From Cyanobium sp. FACHB-13342 (GTDB lineage Bacteria; Cyanobacteriota; Cyanobacteriia; PCC-6307; Cyanobiaceae): DNA of 64,000 nucleotides. Below are positions 35,056-46,333 of this stretch, in pieces. Within the stretch, counting starts at the first letter, position 1. Each line of letters opens with the position of its first letter. The notes beneath the pieces were generated by a model, which saw only the letters and a list, made by a program, of their open reading frames with translations, was not told the origin of the DNA and searched no databases. A program made the position numbers and the translations under genes. The stretch is taken from positions 62,001 through 126,000 of the forward strand of contig NZ_JACJRT010000011.1 of the NCBI RefSeq assembly GCF_014697415.1, written 5' to 3'.

Positions 35056-36502
35056 TCACCCGTCTGCCTGCAGCCAGGTGCTCCAGAGTTGCTGATCGGT
35101 GAGGGCACTGGGGCCGGCAGCCGGCGCGCCGGCCTGGAGGGTCACCGCTTGGCTGGCCCGGCTCACGGCCACGTACACCAGCTGGCGGCGCAGCACCGGG
35201 TCGCTGGGCCAGAACACATCGGCATCGACGAACACCTCCGCAAAGGTGCTGCCCTGGCTGCGGTGCACGGTCAGAACAGCAGCCGGACCAAGGGAAGCAA
35301 AGGCGTCCCGCACCAGGAAAAAGCGGCGCCACAGGCCCTTGCCGTCCTGCTTGCCAGCGTCCCTGGCCCCTTGACGCAGGCGGGCCAACGCCGCCTCGAG
35401 GGCACTCCGGGCCGCCGTGCCCAGGGGTGGCAGCAGCCGCAGGCTGAGCTGGTTGTCGCCGGCCTCCACCTTGGCCATGAGCGTGTCGATCACCGGCGCG
35501 TCAGCTACGCCGAAATCGGCCAGGTCGCAGCGCTCGGGGGTCACATCGCGCACCACCAGCTCCCGGTTGGAGCCCAGCAGCATGTCGGGCTCCTCGGCGG
35601 CGTCCTCGCCCTCGCGGCAGGCGGGCGCCATCACGGCGGCGCGGGTGATCAGCACCTCGCCGGGCAACACCGGCAGCTGGTCGGCCATCTCGCCGTGCAG
35701 GGCGCGGCGGGCGATCGGCACCAGCTGCTCGAGGGAGCGGTTGGTGTAGCAGAGGATGCGGGCGAGGTCGGGGTTGTCGGTTTCGGCGCTGCGGCGCAGG
35801 GCGGCCTGGGCCGCCTCGAGCCAGGCGCCCCGCTCCAGCACCGCCACCTGGCCGGTGGCGGTGCGAATCGGCGGCAGGGCCGGCGGGCGACGGCAGGGCA
35901 GGGCGCCCTGGCGCAGGCCCGAGGCCAGGCGCAGCACCGGCCCCTGGTGGCGCACCACCTGGCGCAACTCGGCCCGGCAGGCCCGGCCCAGGCTGAACAC
36001 GGGACTCCCGGGCTCACCCACCGGCGGCAACTGGGCCGGATCGCCCACAAACACCAACCGGGTGCGGAAGGGGTGGGCGCAGCGCAGGCTGATCTCCAGC
36101 AGGGTGGAATCCACCATCGAGGCCTCGTCGATCAGCACCAGGCCCAGGTGCTCGAGGGCCACGGCGGTCTGCTCGGTCTCCTCACAGCGCTCGGTGTCGC
36201 GCTGGCGCTTGAGCTTGAGGCGCAGCAGCCGGTGAATGGTGGAGGGAAACCAGGTGGGCGACAGGCCCGCCAGGGCCAGGTGGGAGCGCAGCACGCCCAC
36301 GGCTTTGTGGGTGGGGGCCACCACGGTCCAGCACAGGCCGGTGGCCTCCACCTGGGCCAACAAACGCATCGAGAGGAAGGTTTTGCCCGTGCCGGCGTAG
36401 CCGCTCAGCACAAACGGCGTGCCATCCCCCGGCGTGGCCAACCAATCGGCAAAGGCGGCGGCGGCGGCCTGCTGGTCGGCGGTGAGGCCGGGAGCTTCGG
36501 CG

Positions 36503-36510
<8 letters not shown>
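35056..36510 (-). CDS. RecD/Dda-like superfamily 1 DNA helicase
   Basis: The 484-residue protein is an SF1B-type 5'-3' helicase like Dda or the RecD core. It has Walker A GYAGTGKTFLSMRLL, APTHKAVGVLR (motif Ia), VLIDEASMVDSTLL (Walker B), VGDPAQLPPVG (motif III), LTVHRSQGSTFAEV (motif V) and YVAVSRASQAV (motif VI). It lacks the long N-terminal domain of full RecD, and no recB or recC is adjacent, so a stand-alone repair or replication helper is likely. It overlaps the PAP2 gene by 8 bases. Confidence 0.86.
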
Positions 36511-37983
<1,473 letters not shown>

Positions 37984-38078
37984 TTAGCAAAGCAGTGCGT
38001 CACTGGGTTCGTCGCCCCTGCAGGTTCGCTACAAACACCTGACAGGCCGGATCGCGCTGCACAGCCTGGGTGGGTGTG

Positions 38079-38094
38079 ATGGTTTCTGAACCAT
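38079..38094 (+). promoter_or_regulatory. hairpin covering the start of the TM-helix channel gene
   Basis: ATGGTT and AACCAT form a 6-bp perfect stem with a TCTG loop, and the 3' arm includes the first two bases of the ATG at 38093. No good ribosome-binding site is visible. The structure could limit translation. The symmetry may be chance. Confidence 0.3.
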
Positions 38095-39700
38095 GGCCCC
38101 AACATCCTTGCCGGCAGCGCCTCCGGTCGCTCCCGGCCCCCTTGCTTCACCGGTCCCGGTCATGCCCCCGGCAGCCGCCCCGGACAACTGGCTGGCCTTC
38201 CTGCAGACCCAGGTGCTGCCCATCGTGATCAACCTGATCGGCGCCCTGGCGATTCTGCTGGTGGGCTGGCTGGTTGCCGGCGTGGTGGCCAGCACCTGCC
38301 GGCGACTGCTGCGCCGCACCCGCCTCGATCGGCTCGTGGCCGGTGGGCCGGAATCCAGCAGCCCCGGCTTCTCCCTGGAGCGCTGGATCGCCACCCTGAT
38401 TTTCTGGGTGATCCTGGTGCTGGCCGTGGTGGCGGCACTGAATGTGCTCAACCTGGCCACGGTTTCAGAACCGCTCAACCAGTTCCTCAACCAGATTTTT
38501 GCCTTCCTGCCCAAACTCGGCGCCGCGGCGGTGCTGGCAGCCGTGGGCTGGCTGGTGGCCAGCTTGGGCCGCTCGGCGGTGCGCCGCAGCAACAAACTGC
38601 TGCGCTTCGAAGAGCGCTTCATCGATGCGGACGACAGCGGTCAACACCTGCTGGTGAGCGAAACGCTCGCCAACCTCCTCTATTGGCTGGTGCTGCTGTT
38701 CTTCCTGCCGCTGGTGCTCAACGCCCTCAACCTGGGCAGCCAGCTGGCGCCGTTGGCCAACCTGCTCAGCGACCTGCTCGCCGCCCTGCCGCGGCTGATC
38801 AAGGCGGCCGCCATTGCGGCCGTGGGCTGGTTCATCGCCCGCAGCGTGGGGCGGATCGTGCGCCAACTGGTGACCTCCGCCGGCGGGGATCGCCTCGGCG
38901 AAAGCTTTGGGCTCAGGGCTGAAAACGGCCAGGGGCTCTCCTGGCTCCTGGGCACGATCACCTACGTGCTGCTGCTGATCCCCACGGCTACGGCGGCCCT
39001 GGAGGCCCTGGCGATCTCGGCCATCTCCCAGCCAGCCACCGCCATGCTCAACCAGGTGATGGGCAGCTTGCCGCAGCTGTTCACCGCCGTGGTGATCCTG
39101 GTGGCAGCGGTGGCGATCGGCCGCTTCGTGGGCCAGCTGGTGGCCCAGATCCTCGAGGGCTTTGGCTTCGACCGGGTGTTCGCCTGGCTGGGCTTTGAAA
39201 GCCGCGGCACCAGCCTCAGCGACGGCGACGCGGGTGCCTTCAGCGCGCCGGGCCGACGCCGACCGTCAGAGCTGGTGGGCGTGGTGGTGATGGTGGGCAT
39301 CCTGCTGTTCGCCCTGGTGGCAGCCACCGACGTGCTCGGCCTGCCGGCCCTGACCGGCGTGGTCACGGGGCTGCTCTCCCTGTCCGGCCAGGTGCTGGCG
39401 GGGCTGTTGGTGTTCGGCGTGGGGCTCTACCTGGCCAACCTGGCGGCTGGGCTGCTGCGCAGCTCCGGCAGCCAGCAGGGAGCCCTGCTGGCCCAGATCT
39501 CGCGGGTGGCGATCGTCACCTTCAGCGGCGCCATGGCCCTGCGCCAGATCGGCGTCGCCCCCGACATCGTCAACCTGGCCTTCGGCCTGCTGCTCGGCGC
39601 CATCGCCGTGGCCGCTGCCCTGGCCTTCGGTCTGGGAGGCCGGGATGTGGCCGCTGAGCAGTGGCGCTCCTGGATGGAGGACTTCCGCCAGCGGCGCTGA
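38093..39700 (+). CDS. conserved TM-helix repeat protein (mechanosensitive channel-related)
   Basis: The 535-residue membrane protein has at least ten hydrophobic helices in repeated units. Each unit has a helix of the type LPKLGAAAVLAAVGWLVASL, LPRLIKAAAIAAVGWFIARS or LPQLFTAVVILVAAVAIGRF, followed by a short amphipathic segment. This is the TM_helix (PF05552-like) pattern found with MscS-type channels. The MscS beta domain itself is absent, so gating by tension is uncertain. The N-terminus is Pro/Ala-rich. It is divergent from crtE across 178 bases. Confidence 0.75.
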   Translation: MAPTSLPAAPPVAPGPLASPVPVMPPAAAPDNWLAFLQTQVLPIVINLIGALAILLVGWLVAGVVASTCRRLLRRTRLDRLVAGGPESSSPGFSLERWIATLIFWVILVLAVVAALNVLNLATVSEPLNQFLNQIFAFLPKLGAAAVLAAVGWLVASLGRSAVRRSNKLLRFEERFIDADDSGQHLLVSETLANLLYWLVLLFFLPLVLNALNLGSQLAPLANLLSDLLAALPRLIKAAAIAAVGWFIARSVGRIVRQLVTSAGGDRLGESFGLRAENGQGLSWLLGTITYVLLLIPTATAALEALAISAISQPATAMLNQVMGSLPQLFTAVVILVAAVAIGRFVGQLVAQILEGFGFDRVFAWLGFESRGTSLSDGDAGAFSAPGRRRPSELVGVVVMVGILLFALVAATDVLGLPALTGVVTGLLSLSGQVLAGLLVFGVGLYLANLAAGLLRSSGSQQGALLAQISRVAIVTFSGAMALRQIGVAPDIVNLAFGLLLGAIAVAAALAFGLGGRDVAAEQWRSWMEDFRQRR

Positions 39701-39730
39701 CGGGTCCCCACCCCACTACTTGCAGGACTT

Positions 39731-39767
39731 CTCCTGAATTCTGTACAACCTGTACGGAATCCAGGAG
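39731..39767. repeat. palindromic intergenic element, copy 2
   Basis: The inner arms ATTCTGTACA and TGTACGGAAT (one T-G wobble) enclose ACC, and outer arms CTCCTG and CAGGAG extend the stem to 17 positions over 37 bases. The following GGGGCCTCAACG matches the flank of copy 1. It lies between the convergent TM-helix and folD genes, the same kind of site as copy 1. Confidence 0.8.
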
Positions 39768-39828
39768 GGGCCTCAACGGGGCTCCACGGTCTCTCCAGGC
39801 CGACCCAGGCACCCCCAGCCCCGACTGC

Positions 39829-40707
39829 TCAGGGCACCAGATCGCCCAGGCCGTGGTCCACACCGGCGCGGCGACACCAGGCCACCACCGTGTTCACCAG
39901 CAGCAGGGTGACGGTCATGGGGCCGACGCCACCGGGCACCGGGCTGATGGCGCTGGCGATCGGCTCCACCTCCTCAAAGCGCACGTCGCCGCAGAGGCCG
40001 CTCTCGGTGCGGTGGATGCCCACATCCACCACCACGGCACCGGGCTTCACGTGCTCGGCGCCGATCATGCGGGGCCGACCGGCGGCCACCACCAGCACAT
40101 CGGCCTGGCGGGTGAGGGCGGCCAGGTCGGCGGTGCGGGAGTGGGCCACGCTCACGGTGGCATCAGCGGCCTGGAGCATCAGGGCCATGGGCTGGCCCAC
40201 CAGGATGCTGCGGCCCACCACCGCGGCCCGCTTACCGGCCAGCTCCACCCCATGGCGGGCCAGCAGGGCCATCACGCCGGCGGGGGTGCAGCTGCGGGGG
40301 CCGGGTTCCCCCTTGAGCAGCCGGCCGAGGTTGAGGGTGTGCAGGCCGTCGGCGTCCTTATCGGGATCGATCGCCAGCAGCAGCGGGCCCTCGTCGAGGC
40401 CGGCCGGCAGGGGCAGCTGCAGCAGGATGCCGTCGCAGGCGGGGTCTGCATTGAGGCGCTGCACCGCGGCCAGCACTTCGGCCGGGGTGGCCGTGGCACT
40501 CAGGTGGGCCCCGAGGCTGGTGATACCCACCCGGGCACAGGCCTTCTCCTTATTGGCCACGTACACGCCGCTGGCCGGGTCATCGCCCACCCGCAGCACC
40601 GCCAGGCCGGGGGGCCGCCCCACCGCCGAGAGACGCTCGGCGATCACCGCCTGCAGCCGGGCTTCGATCTCAGCGGCCAGCTGGCGGCCGTCCAGACGGG
40701 TGGCCAT
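39829..40707 (-). CDS. folD: bifunctional methylenetetrahydrofolate dehydrogenase/cyclohydrolase
   Basis: FolD interconverts 5,10-methylene-, methenyl- and 10-formyl-tetrahydrofolate with NADP+. The 292-residue product has [14 protein letters not shown] (catalytic Lys), [29 protein letters not shown], the NADP loop [16 protein letters not shown] and [18 protein letters not shown]. The open frame continues upstream into the opposite strand of the HD gene, but ATG 40707 gives the normal MATRLDG N-terminus. It is divergent from the HD-domain gene. Confidence 0.95.
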   Translation of the reverse strand: MATRLDGRQLAAEIEARLQAVIAERLSAVGRPPGLAVLRVGDDPASGVYVANKEKACARVGITSLGAHLSATATPAEVLAAVQRLNADPACDGILLQLPLPAGLDEGPLLLAIDPDKDADGLHTLNLGRLLKGEPGPRSCTPAGVMALLARHGVELAGKRAAVVGRSILVGQPMALMLQAADATVSVAHSRTADLAALTRQADVLVVAAGRPRMIGAEHVKPGAVVVDVGIHRTESGLCGDVRFEEVEPIASAISPVPGGVGPMTVTLLLVNTVVAWCRRAGVDHGLGDLVP

Positions 40708-40785
40708 GGGGCAAACAACGACGGCGCCCCTCCAGCTTGCAATCCCAGGGGCTGGGCCGCCCACCGGCAGGGTTAGCGTTTGCCC

Positions 40786-42843
40786 ATGGTGTGGCGGTGG
40801 CTGCGATCCCTCTGGCGTCAGCTGCTGCGGCTGGAGCGTCCGCGCCAGTCGCCGGGAATCTGGCGCGCCCGGGACACGGCCTCGGTGCTGCTGGTGTGTG
40901 CCCTCGTGGCCCTGGTGGCCAGCTGGCCCTGGCTGGTGGAGCCGAGCCTGCGGCCCGGCATGGCGGCCCCCTTCACGGCCCGGGCCCCGAAGGCCGCCCG
41001 GGTGGTGGACAGCACGGCCCTGGAGCAACGGCGCCAGGAAATGGTGCCCCGCACCACCGTGCAGGTGGTGGACGAGCAGGCCAACCGCCAACTGGGCCAG
41101 GAACTGGAGAAGGGTCTGCGGGCGGTGGAACTGCAGGCCAACAGCGACCAGCCCCGGGTGGAGCCGGTGACGATCACCGCCGAGGAGCGGGCCTGGCTGC
41201 GGACCGTGGGAGCAACCCAGCTGGCGGCCTGGGGCCGGGAGGTGCGCCAGGCCCAGCTGCGCATGCTGAGCCAGGGGCTGGCCCCGGGGGTGGCCGAGGG
41301 CCAGCTGCTGGAGGCGGCCACGCTGCAGCTCGAACCCCTGGCGCCAGTGCCGCGGGGTCTGGGGGCCCGGCTGCTGGCCCGCTCCCTGCAGGGCCACTCC
41401 AACCTGCGCAGTGATCCGGGCCTGAGCCAGCGGCGCATCGAGGCCCTGATCACCCAGCAGGGGATTCCCACCATCACGGTGCAGCAGGGCGACCTGATCA
41501 CCCGCCAGGGGGAAACGATCAGCCCCCAGGCCTTCGACGTGCTCGATTACTTCGGCCTGGTGAACCGGCGGCCTCGGCCGCTCACCTGGCTGGGCCATTT
41601 TCTCGAGGCCCTGGCGGTGGCGGGGGTGCTGGTGCTGGTGCTGCGCCGCTGGCGCGCCTGTCTGGAGCCGCGTCAGGCCCTGCTGGCCCTCGGCGCCCTG
41701 CTGGTGATGCAGGGCTTCTCGCTGTGGCTAGGGCCACTGGCGAGTCCGCTGGTGCTGCTGGTGCCGCCCACCCTGCTGCTGGCCCAGGGGCTCGGCACCC
41801 CCTGCGGCCTGGCCTGGCTGGCGGCCGGCAGCCTGCTCTGGCCCGTGCCGTTCACGGCCCTCGCCGGGGTGCGCCTGCTGGTGGCGGCGGCGGTGGGCAC
41901 GGTGGCGGCGGTGGCAGCCGGCCGGCAGCGCAGCCGGGCCGAACTGCTGCAACTGGCGGTGCTGCTGCCGGGCGCCGGCCTCGCGGTGCAGTGGCTGCTG
42001 TTGCAATCGCTGCTGCGGCCCAGCCAGGTGGACCTGCTCAGCGAGGCGCTGCTGCTGGGCGGCCTGCTGATGGCGGGCCTGCTGCTGGCGCCGCTGATGG
42101 AGACCTTCTTCGGGCTGGTGACCCGGGCGCGGCTGATGGAGCTGGCCGACCTGCAGCGGCCCCTGCTGCGGCGGCTCTCGGTGGAGGCCCCCGGCACCTT
42201 TGAGCACACCCTGATGATCGCCGGCCTGGCGGAGGAGGGAGCCCGGGCCATCCAGGCCGACATCGACCTGGTGCGCACCGGGGCGCTGTATCACGACGTG
42301 GGCAAGCTGCACGGCCCGGAGTGGTTCATCGAAAACCAGGGCGAGGGCACCAACCCCCACGACACGCTCAACGACCCGCTCGCCAGCGCCGCCATCCTCC
42401 AGGCCCATGTGGATGAGGGCCTGAAGCTGGCCCGCCGCTACCGCCTGCCCCGGCCCCTGGCCAACTTCATTCCGGAGCACCAGGGCACCTTGAAGATGGG
42501 CTACTTCCTGCACCAGGCCCGGGAGCGGGATCCGGCCATGGCCGAGGAGCGCTTCCGCTACCGGGGGCCCACGCCCCGCAGCCGGGAGACGGCGATCCTG
42601 ATGCTGGCCGACGGATGCGAGGCGGCCCTGCGCTCCCTGCCCCCAGGCACCAGCGAAACCGAGGCGCGGGCGATGGTGCGGCGGATCATCGAGGCCCGCC
42701 AGAGCGACGGCCAACTGGCCGAAAGTGGCATCAGCCGGGCCGAGCTGGAACTGCTGATCCGGGCCTTCGTGAGGGTGTGGAAGCGCATGCGCCACCGCCG
42801 CATCCCCTATCCGATCCCGGCCCGCAAGGGCTACAGCGCCTAG
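40786..42843 (+). CDS. 7TM-type membrane protein with HD hydrolase domain (PgpH-like)
   Basis: This protein of about 685 residues matches the 7TMR-HD architecture of PgpH, a c-di-AMP phosphodiesterase. An N-terminal anchor is followed by a large outside domain (about 55-255), about seven membrane helices (about 275-440) and an intracellular HD domain. That domain has [17 protein letters not shown], the HD pair in [38 protein letters not shown] and [15 protein letters not shown]. c-di-AMP turnover for potassium and osmotic control is the likely role. ATG 40786 is preferred over TTG 40780. Confidence 0.87.
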   Translation: MVWRWLRSLWRQLLRLERPRQSPGIWRARDTASVLLVCALVALVASWPWLVEPSLRPGMAAPFTARAPKAARVVDSTALEQRRQEMVPRTTVQVVDEQANRQLGQELEKGLRAVELQANSDQPRVEPVTITAEERAWLRTVGATQLAAWGREVRQAQLRMLSQGLAPGVAEGQLLEAATLQLEPLAPVPRGLGARLLARSLQGHSNLRSDPGLSQRRIEALITQQGIPTITVQQGDLITRQGETISPQAFDVLDYFGLVNRRPRPLTWLGHFLEALAVAGVLVLVLRRWRACLEPRQALLALGALLVMQGFSLWLGPLASPLVLLVPPTLLLAQGLGTPCGLAWLAAGSLLWPVPFTALAGVRLLVAAAVGTVAAVAAGRQRSRAELLQLAVLLPGAGLAVQWLLLQSLLRPSQVDLLSEALLLGGLLMAGLLLAPLMETFFGLVTRARLMELADLQRPLLRRLSVEAPGTFEHTLMIAGLAEEGARAIQADIDLVRTGALYHDVGKLHGPEWFIENQGEGTNPHDTLNDPLASAAILQAHVDEGLKLARRYRLPRPLANFIPEHQGTLKMGYFLHQARERDPAMAEERFRYRGPTPRSRETAILMLADGCEAALRSLPPGTSETEARAMVRRIIEARQSDGQLAESGISRAELELLIRAFVRVWKRMRHRRIPYPIPARKGYSA

Positions 42844-43400
42844 GACCCGTCCGGGTGCTCGAACTGCTGCCAGGCCTCAAGCAGGGTGTAGGCGGCCAGT
42901 TTGCGGCTCCAGAGCTCTGGGCTGCCGCCCTGGTCGGGGTGCCAGCGGGAGAGATGGCGGCGCCAGGTGGCGCGCACCACGGGCCAGGGGCTGCCGGGCT
43001 CCACCCCCAGCTCGGCGCAGGCCCGGATGTAGGCATCGGGGGGGACCGGAGCCGGCGGTGGCGCTGGCGGCGCGTCACGCGACAGAACCACGGGCCGGGG
43101 CCGCCACACCCGGCGAACGGCCCGCACCGGCCGCACCCTGGTTCGCCTCGGCAGCACCAGCCAGAGACTGCGCACCAGCCCATTGGCGATCAGCAGGGCG
43201 CCCACCCCGGCAAACACCGCCGGCGACCAGAGCATGTGCAGGCTGTCAGCGGCGAGCTGGGGGTTGCCGTGACGGCCGTGCTGGGTGGCCGTCGCCAGGA
43301 TGAAGCCCGCCAGCACCAGGGCGATGCCCAGGCTGATCAGTCCGTGCAGCAGGGACTCCAGGGCTGCAGCCATGGGCGAGGGTGGCGGTGGGGCCAGCAT
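42840..43400 (-). CDS. membrane-anchored J-domain protein
   Basis: The protein has two hydrophobic segments (LISLGIALVLAGFILAT and WSPAVFAGVGALLIANGLV), a basic Arg/Pro linker, and a C-terminal DnaJ-like domain. That domain includes VRATWRRHLSRWHPDQGG with the HPD tripeptide and LWSRKLAAYTLLEAWQQ. It would recruit an Hsp70 (DnaK) to the membrane. The J-domain is at the C-terminus, unlike classical DnaJ. The start is unsure (ATG 43400 or 43373, GTG 43424). The stop overlaps the end of the convergent HD gene by 4 bases. Confidence 0.75.
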   Translation of the reverse strand: MLAPPPPSPMAAALESLLHGLISLGIALVLAGFILATATQHGRHGNPQLAADSLHMLWSPAVFAGVGALLIANGLVRSLWLVLPRRTRVRPVRAVRRVWRPRPVVLSRDAPPAPPPAPVPPDAYIRACAELGVEPGSPWPVVRATWRRHLSRWHPDQGGSPELWSRKLAAYTLLEAWQQFEHPDGS

Positions 43401-43432
43401 GGTGGACACGCCGAGATCCTGCACCTGACGCC

Positions 43433-44944
43433 ATGACGTTGCTCAGCTTCCACGAGCTCCAGGCCCAGCTGCAGCCGGAGTGGGGCCTGGCCACCAACGC
43501 CCAGGGCCCGGATGTGGATGTGCTGATGGTGCCGTCGCTGTCGATGGACCAGAACCAGATCGACCTGGTGACCGGCGCCCACCACTACGAGGAGCGCCAG
43601 CTGTTTTCACTGATCCGGCTGCGGGATCCGGGGGTGAGGATGGTGTATGCCACCAGCAAACCCCTGGCGGAGCTGGTGGTGGATGCGGTGCTGGAGCTGC
43701 TGCCGGGGGTGCCCACCTCCCACGCCCGGCGGCGGCTGCACCTGGTCGACACCGACGACGCCTCCAACCGGCCCCTCACCGCCAAGCTGCTGGAGCGGCC
43801 GGCCCTGCTGGCGCGGATCGCCGAGCTGCTGCGGCCGGGGCGCAGCTTCATCAACTGCTTCGTGGTGAGCGACCTGGAACGCCAGCTCTCGGAGCGGCTG
43901 CAGGTGCCCCTGCTGGGCACCGATCCGGCCCTGGGCACCTGGGGCAGCAAGGCCGGCAGCCGGGAGCTGTTTGCCCGCTGCGGCGTGCCCCATCCCCCCG
44001 GTTCGGCCCTCACCCACAACCTCGACGACCTCACCGAAGCGGCAGCCGAGCTGTGGGAGGCCCACCCCGAGTTGCGCCAGTGCGTGGTGAAGCTCAATGA
44101 GGGCTTCAGCGGCGAGGGCAATGCCCCCCTGCCGCTGGAGCCCCTGCAGCTGGCGGAGCTCAGCGGGGCGGAGCGGCGGCAGCGGTTGCGCCAGGCCCTG
44201 GAGGCCCTGCCGATGCCCTCCCCCAGCTGGAAGGAGCAGCTGGCGGTGCAGGGGGCCCTGGTGGAGGCCTGGCTGGAAGGGGGCGACGACCTGCGCTCCC
44301 CCAGCGTGCAGGGCACCATCCATCCCGGGACCGGCGGCCAGCCCGGGGCGGTGGAGGTGCTCTCCAGCCATGAGCAGGTGCTGGGCGGCGCCAGCGGCCA
44401 GACCTACCTGGGCTGCAGCTTCCCGGCGGCCGGGGAGTACCGGGCCGCGCTGATGGGCCATGGCCAGGCGGTGGGGGAGGCGCTGGCGGCGGAGGGGGCG
44501 CTGGAGCGCTACGCGGTGGATTTCATCGCCCGGCGCTTTGGAGACCGCTGGGACCTACAAGCGATCGAGGTGAACCTGCGCCAGGGGGGCACCACCCACC
44601 CCTACATGGCCCTCAGTGCGATCACCGGCGGCCGGCTGGATCCGGCCAGCGGGCTGTACCACGCCCCCAGCGGCCAGGCCCTGCACTACAAGGCCACCGA
44701 CAACCTCACCGCCCCCCACCTGCGCGGGCTGCTGCCGGTGGACCTGATCGACATCGTGGCGGAGGCGGGGCTGCACTTCGACCCGGCCCAGCTGCACGGC
44801 AGCGTGTTTCACCTGCTGGGCTGCCTGTCGGAATACGGCAAGCTCGGCATGACCTGCATCGGCCGCAGCGCGGAAGAGGCCGAGGCGGTGTACGCCGCCA
44901 CCGAAGCCGAGCTGCTGCGGGCGGCCCAGCAGCTCAGGGCCTAG
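43433..44944 (+). CDS. PGM1-like ATP-grasp ligase
   Basis: This protein of about 503 residues resembles the PGM1 peptide ligase group (ATP-grasp), whose founding member builds pheganomycin peptides. The N-terminal domain has VLMVPSLSMDQNQIDLVTGAHHYEER. The ATP-grasp part has GSKAGSRELFARCGVPHPPG, CVVKLNEGFSGEGNA, and the metal site AIEVNLRQGGTTHPYMAL. No peptide-precursor gene is evident beside it, so substrates are unknown. It is divergent from the J-domain gene; copy 3 of the palindromic element follows its stop. Confidence 0.78.
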   Translation: MTLLSFHELQAQLQPEWGLATNAQGPDVDVLMVPSLSMDQNQIDLVTGAHHYEERQLFSLIRLRDPGVRMVYATSKPLAELVVDAVLELLPGVPTSHARRRLHLVDTDDASNRPLTAKLLERPALLARIAELLRPGRSFINCFVVSDLERQLSERLQVPLLGTDPALGTWGSKAGSRELFARCGVPHPPGSALTHNLDDLTEAAAELWEAHPELRQCVVKLNEGFSGEGNAPLPLEPLQLAELSGAERRQRLRQALEALPMPSPSWKEQLAVQGALVEAWLEGGDDLRSPSVQGTIHPGTGGQPGAVEVLSSHEQVLGGASGQTYLGCSFPAAGEYRAALMGHGQAVGEALAAEGALERYAVDFIARRFGDRWDLQAIEVNLRQGGTTHPYMALSAITGGRLDPASGLYHAPSGQALHYKATDNLTAPHLRGLLPVDLIDIVAEAGLHFDPAQLHGSVFHLLGCLSEYGKLGMTCIGRSAEEAEAVYAATEAELLRAAQQLRA

Positions 44945-44972
44945 GGCAGAAGCCACAGCAGGTGTGTGCTGA

Positions 44973-44995
44973 ATTCTGTACAGGCTGTACGGAAT
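44973..44995. repeat. palindromic intergenic element, copy 3
   Basis: ATTCTGTACA and TGTACGGAAT around GGC make the same core as copy 2, 28 bases after the ATP-grasp stop. The outer arms of copies 1 and 2 are mostly lost here, leaving only a couple of pairs, so this copy is shorter or decayed. Confidence 0.75.
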
Positions 44996-45135
44996 CCAAA
45001 AGGCGAGTACGGAAAGCCATCACGGACCCTTGTTCAGCCCACGGCCAGGCGAGCCCCCGCGGGATTCTCAGCCGGCTCTCATCCGCCGGGGTGGGCACCG
45101 GCGTTAGAGCAGGGGTAATCGCCCAGGAGCACGCC

Positions 45136-45342
45136 ATGACCCACCCCACTCGAGGCAGCACCCAGGGCTTTGAACTGCCGGGGCTCACGGGCTTCACCTT
45201 CCAACTGGCCCTGCACGGCTCGCGGATGCAGCTGGAGGCCCGCCACGGCGGGGAGGTGTGGAGCACCTGGATGGAGCCCACCCAAGACCGGCAGCACGTG
45301 GCCGATCAACTGTGCCGCCAGCCCTGCTGCTGCCTGGGCTGA
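45136..45342 (+). CDS. small cysteine-tailed protein, unidentified
   Basis: This 68-residue protein is preceded by a good AGGAG site 6 bases before ATG 45136. GFELPGLTGFTFQLALHGSRMQLEARHGGEVWSTWMEP looks like a small beta sheet, and the end CRQPCCCLG holds four Cys in eight residues. These could bind metal or be lipid- or disulfide-modified, which is speculation. I do not recognise a family. The frame is open upstream, but that part runs through the palindromic element and is not coding. Confidence 0.65.
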   Translation: MTHPTRGSTQGFELPGLTGFTFQLALHGSRMQLEARHGGEVWSTWMEPTQDRQHVADQLCRQPCCCLG

Positions 45343-45410
45343 GTGGCTTGACCGTGTGTCTTGACAGGGGCAGTTCGATCCGGTTGGTTGGAGGCAGTTC
45401 CAGAGCACCC

Positions 45411-45599
45411 ATGCAGCGGACGGAGGCCCTCTCCATCCTTCGCCTCAAGGCCCTGCCCAGCACGCGGCAGGAGTTGTACCAGGCGATCCAGAGCACCAAT
45501 CCCCAGCTCGACGGCTGGGGCGATCTGGAGCTGGAGGCCTACCGGCGGCTCTGGCAGTTCCTGCCGCCAGCGGATGCGCCCCGCCGCCAGGCCGCCTGA
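45411..45599 (+). CDS. small hypothetical protein
   Basis: This 62-residue product is predicted helical and soluble (TEALSILRLKALPSTRQELYQAIQ and DLELEAYRRLWQFLPPA). No family is recognised. It lies between two other small genes on the same strand (68 bases after one, 10 before the next) and uses codons like its GC-rich neighbours. A GGAGG lies about 17 bases upstream of the ATG, further than usual. Confidence 0.55.
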   Translation: MQRTEALSILRLKALPSTRQELYQAIQSTNPQLDGWGDLELEAYRRLWQFLPPADAPRRQAA

Positions 45600-45609
45600 G
45601 GCTCCCGCC

Positions 45610-46158
45610 ATGCGCCACCAGCGCTCCTCCCACCCCCTGCTGTTGACCGCCCTGCTGGCGGTGCTGCTGGTGGGCTGCAACGGCGCCGAGCGACAACGGC
45701 GGGAGCAGGCGGAGCGCGACCAAGCCGCCGCCGCCCAACGGCAACGGCAGCTGGATGGCCTGGTGAGCCGCTGCCGCCAGCAGCAACCGGCGGTGCAAAA
45801 GCTCGTGCAGGAGCAGAACCGCAGCAGCGCCGCGCTCAGCCAGCTGAGCCAGCAGCGCTACCTGCCCCTGCCCCGGCCGGCGGCGCCCGATCCGGCGGTG
45901 CTCGACCGCTTCACCCGCGAAGACCAGGAGCTGGAGCAGGAGCGCTATGCCCAGGCCCTGACCCGCTGGCGGGAGGCCGATGGGGCCGAGCGGCGGCGCT
46001 GGGAAGCCGGGCAGGAGGCGCGGCGCCTGGAGCTCACGGCCCGTCAGAGCGAAGCGCGCCAGGCCCTCACCAAACTCGGTGTGGCGGCCACGCCGGCGGC
46101 CCAAAGCGCCTGGAGCCGTTGCGAGCCGCGGGATCTCGCCGCGGCAGCGTTACGTTGA
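45610..46158 (+). CDS. putative lipoprotein with coiled-coil body
   Basis: A signal peptide (LLLTALLAVLLVGC) ends in a lipobox-type Cys near residue 23. The remaining 160 residues are highly charged and rich in Gln, Arg, Glu and Ala (REQAERDQAAAAQRQRQ and EDQELEQERYAQALTRWREA), consistent with a long coiled coil. No catalytic motif is seen. A role in the cell envelope is likely but undefined. The 3' end abuts the deletion relic at 46146-46317. Confidence 0.68.
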   Translation: MRHQRSSHPLLLTALLAVLLVGCNGAERQRREQAERDQAAAAQRQRQLDGLVSRCRQQQPAVQKLVQEQNRSSAALSQLSQQRYLPLPRPAAPDPAVLDRFTREDQELEQERYAQALTRWREADGAERRRWEAGQEARRLELTARQSEARQALTKLGVAATPAAQSAWSRCEPRDLAAAALR

Positions 46159-46317
46159 ATTCAGCCAAAGCTCTCCCTTGAGCGACACCTCCCGCCGGCC
46201 CCAACGGGCAGAAGTACTTCCTGCACCTGCTGACACTGGTGCCAGGTGATCAAGCCCAACCGGGTGGAGCACACGGTGCGCTGGGCGCCGCAAGCGGGTG
46301 TTTGACCCGGGCGAGGT
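46146..46317 (+). pseudogene. internally deleted relic of the zinc-ribbon gene at 48433
   Basis: Four blocks match the intact gene region in order: about 46149-46206 with 48403-48470 (with a further 9-base gap); 46202-46236 with 48516-48550 (35 identical bases); 46237-46290 with 48679-48732 (two mismatches in 54 bases); and 46291-46311 with 48843-48863. Three stretches of the intact copy are missing between the blocks. CAACG flanks the first junction on both sides, as in slippage or microhomology deletion. No open product remains. Confidence 0.82.
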
Positions 46318-46333
46318 GCTGAGTCGCGCCAGG

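Noticed and set aside
40708-41598. Upstream in-frame extension of folD
   Set aside because: The extension is antisense to the HD-domain gene, lacks any FolD-like sequence, and folD has a normal ATG at 40707.
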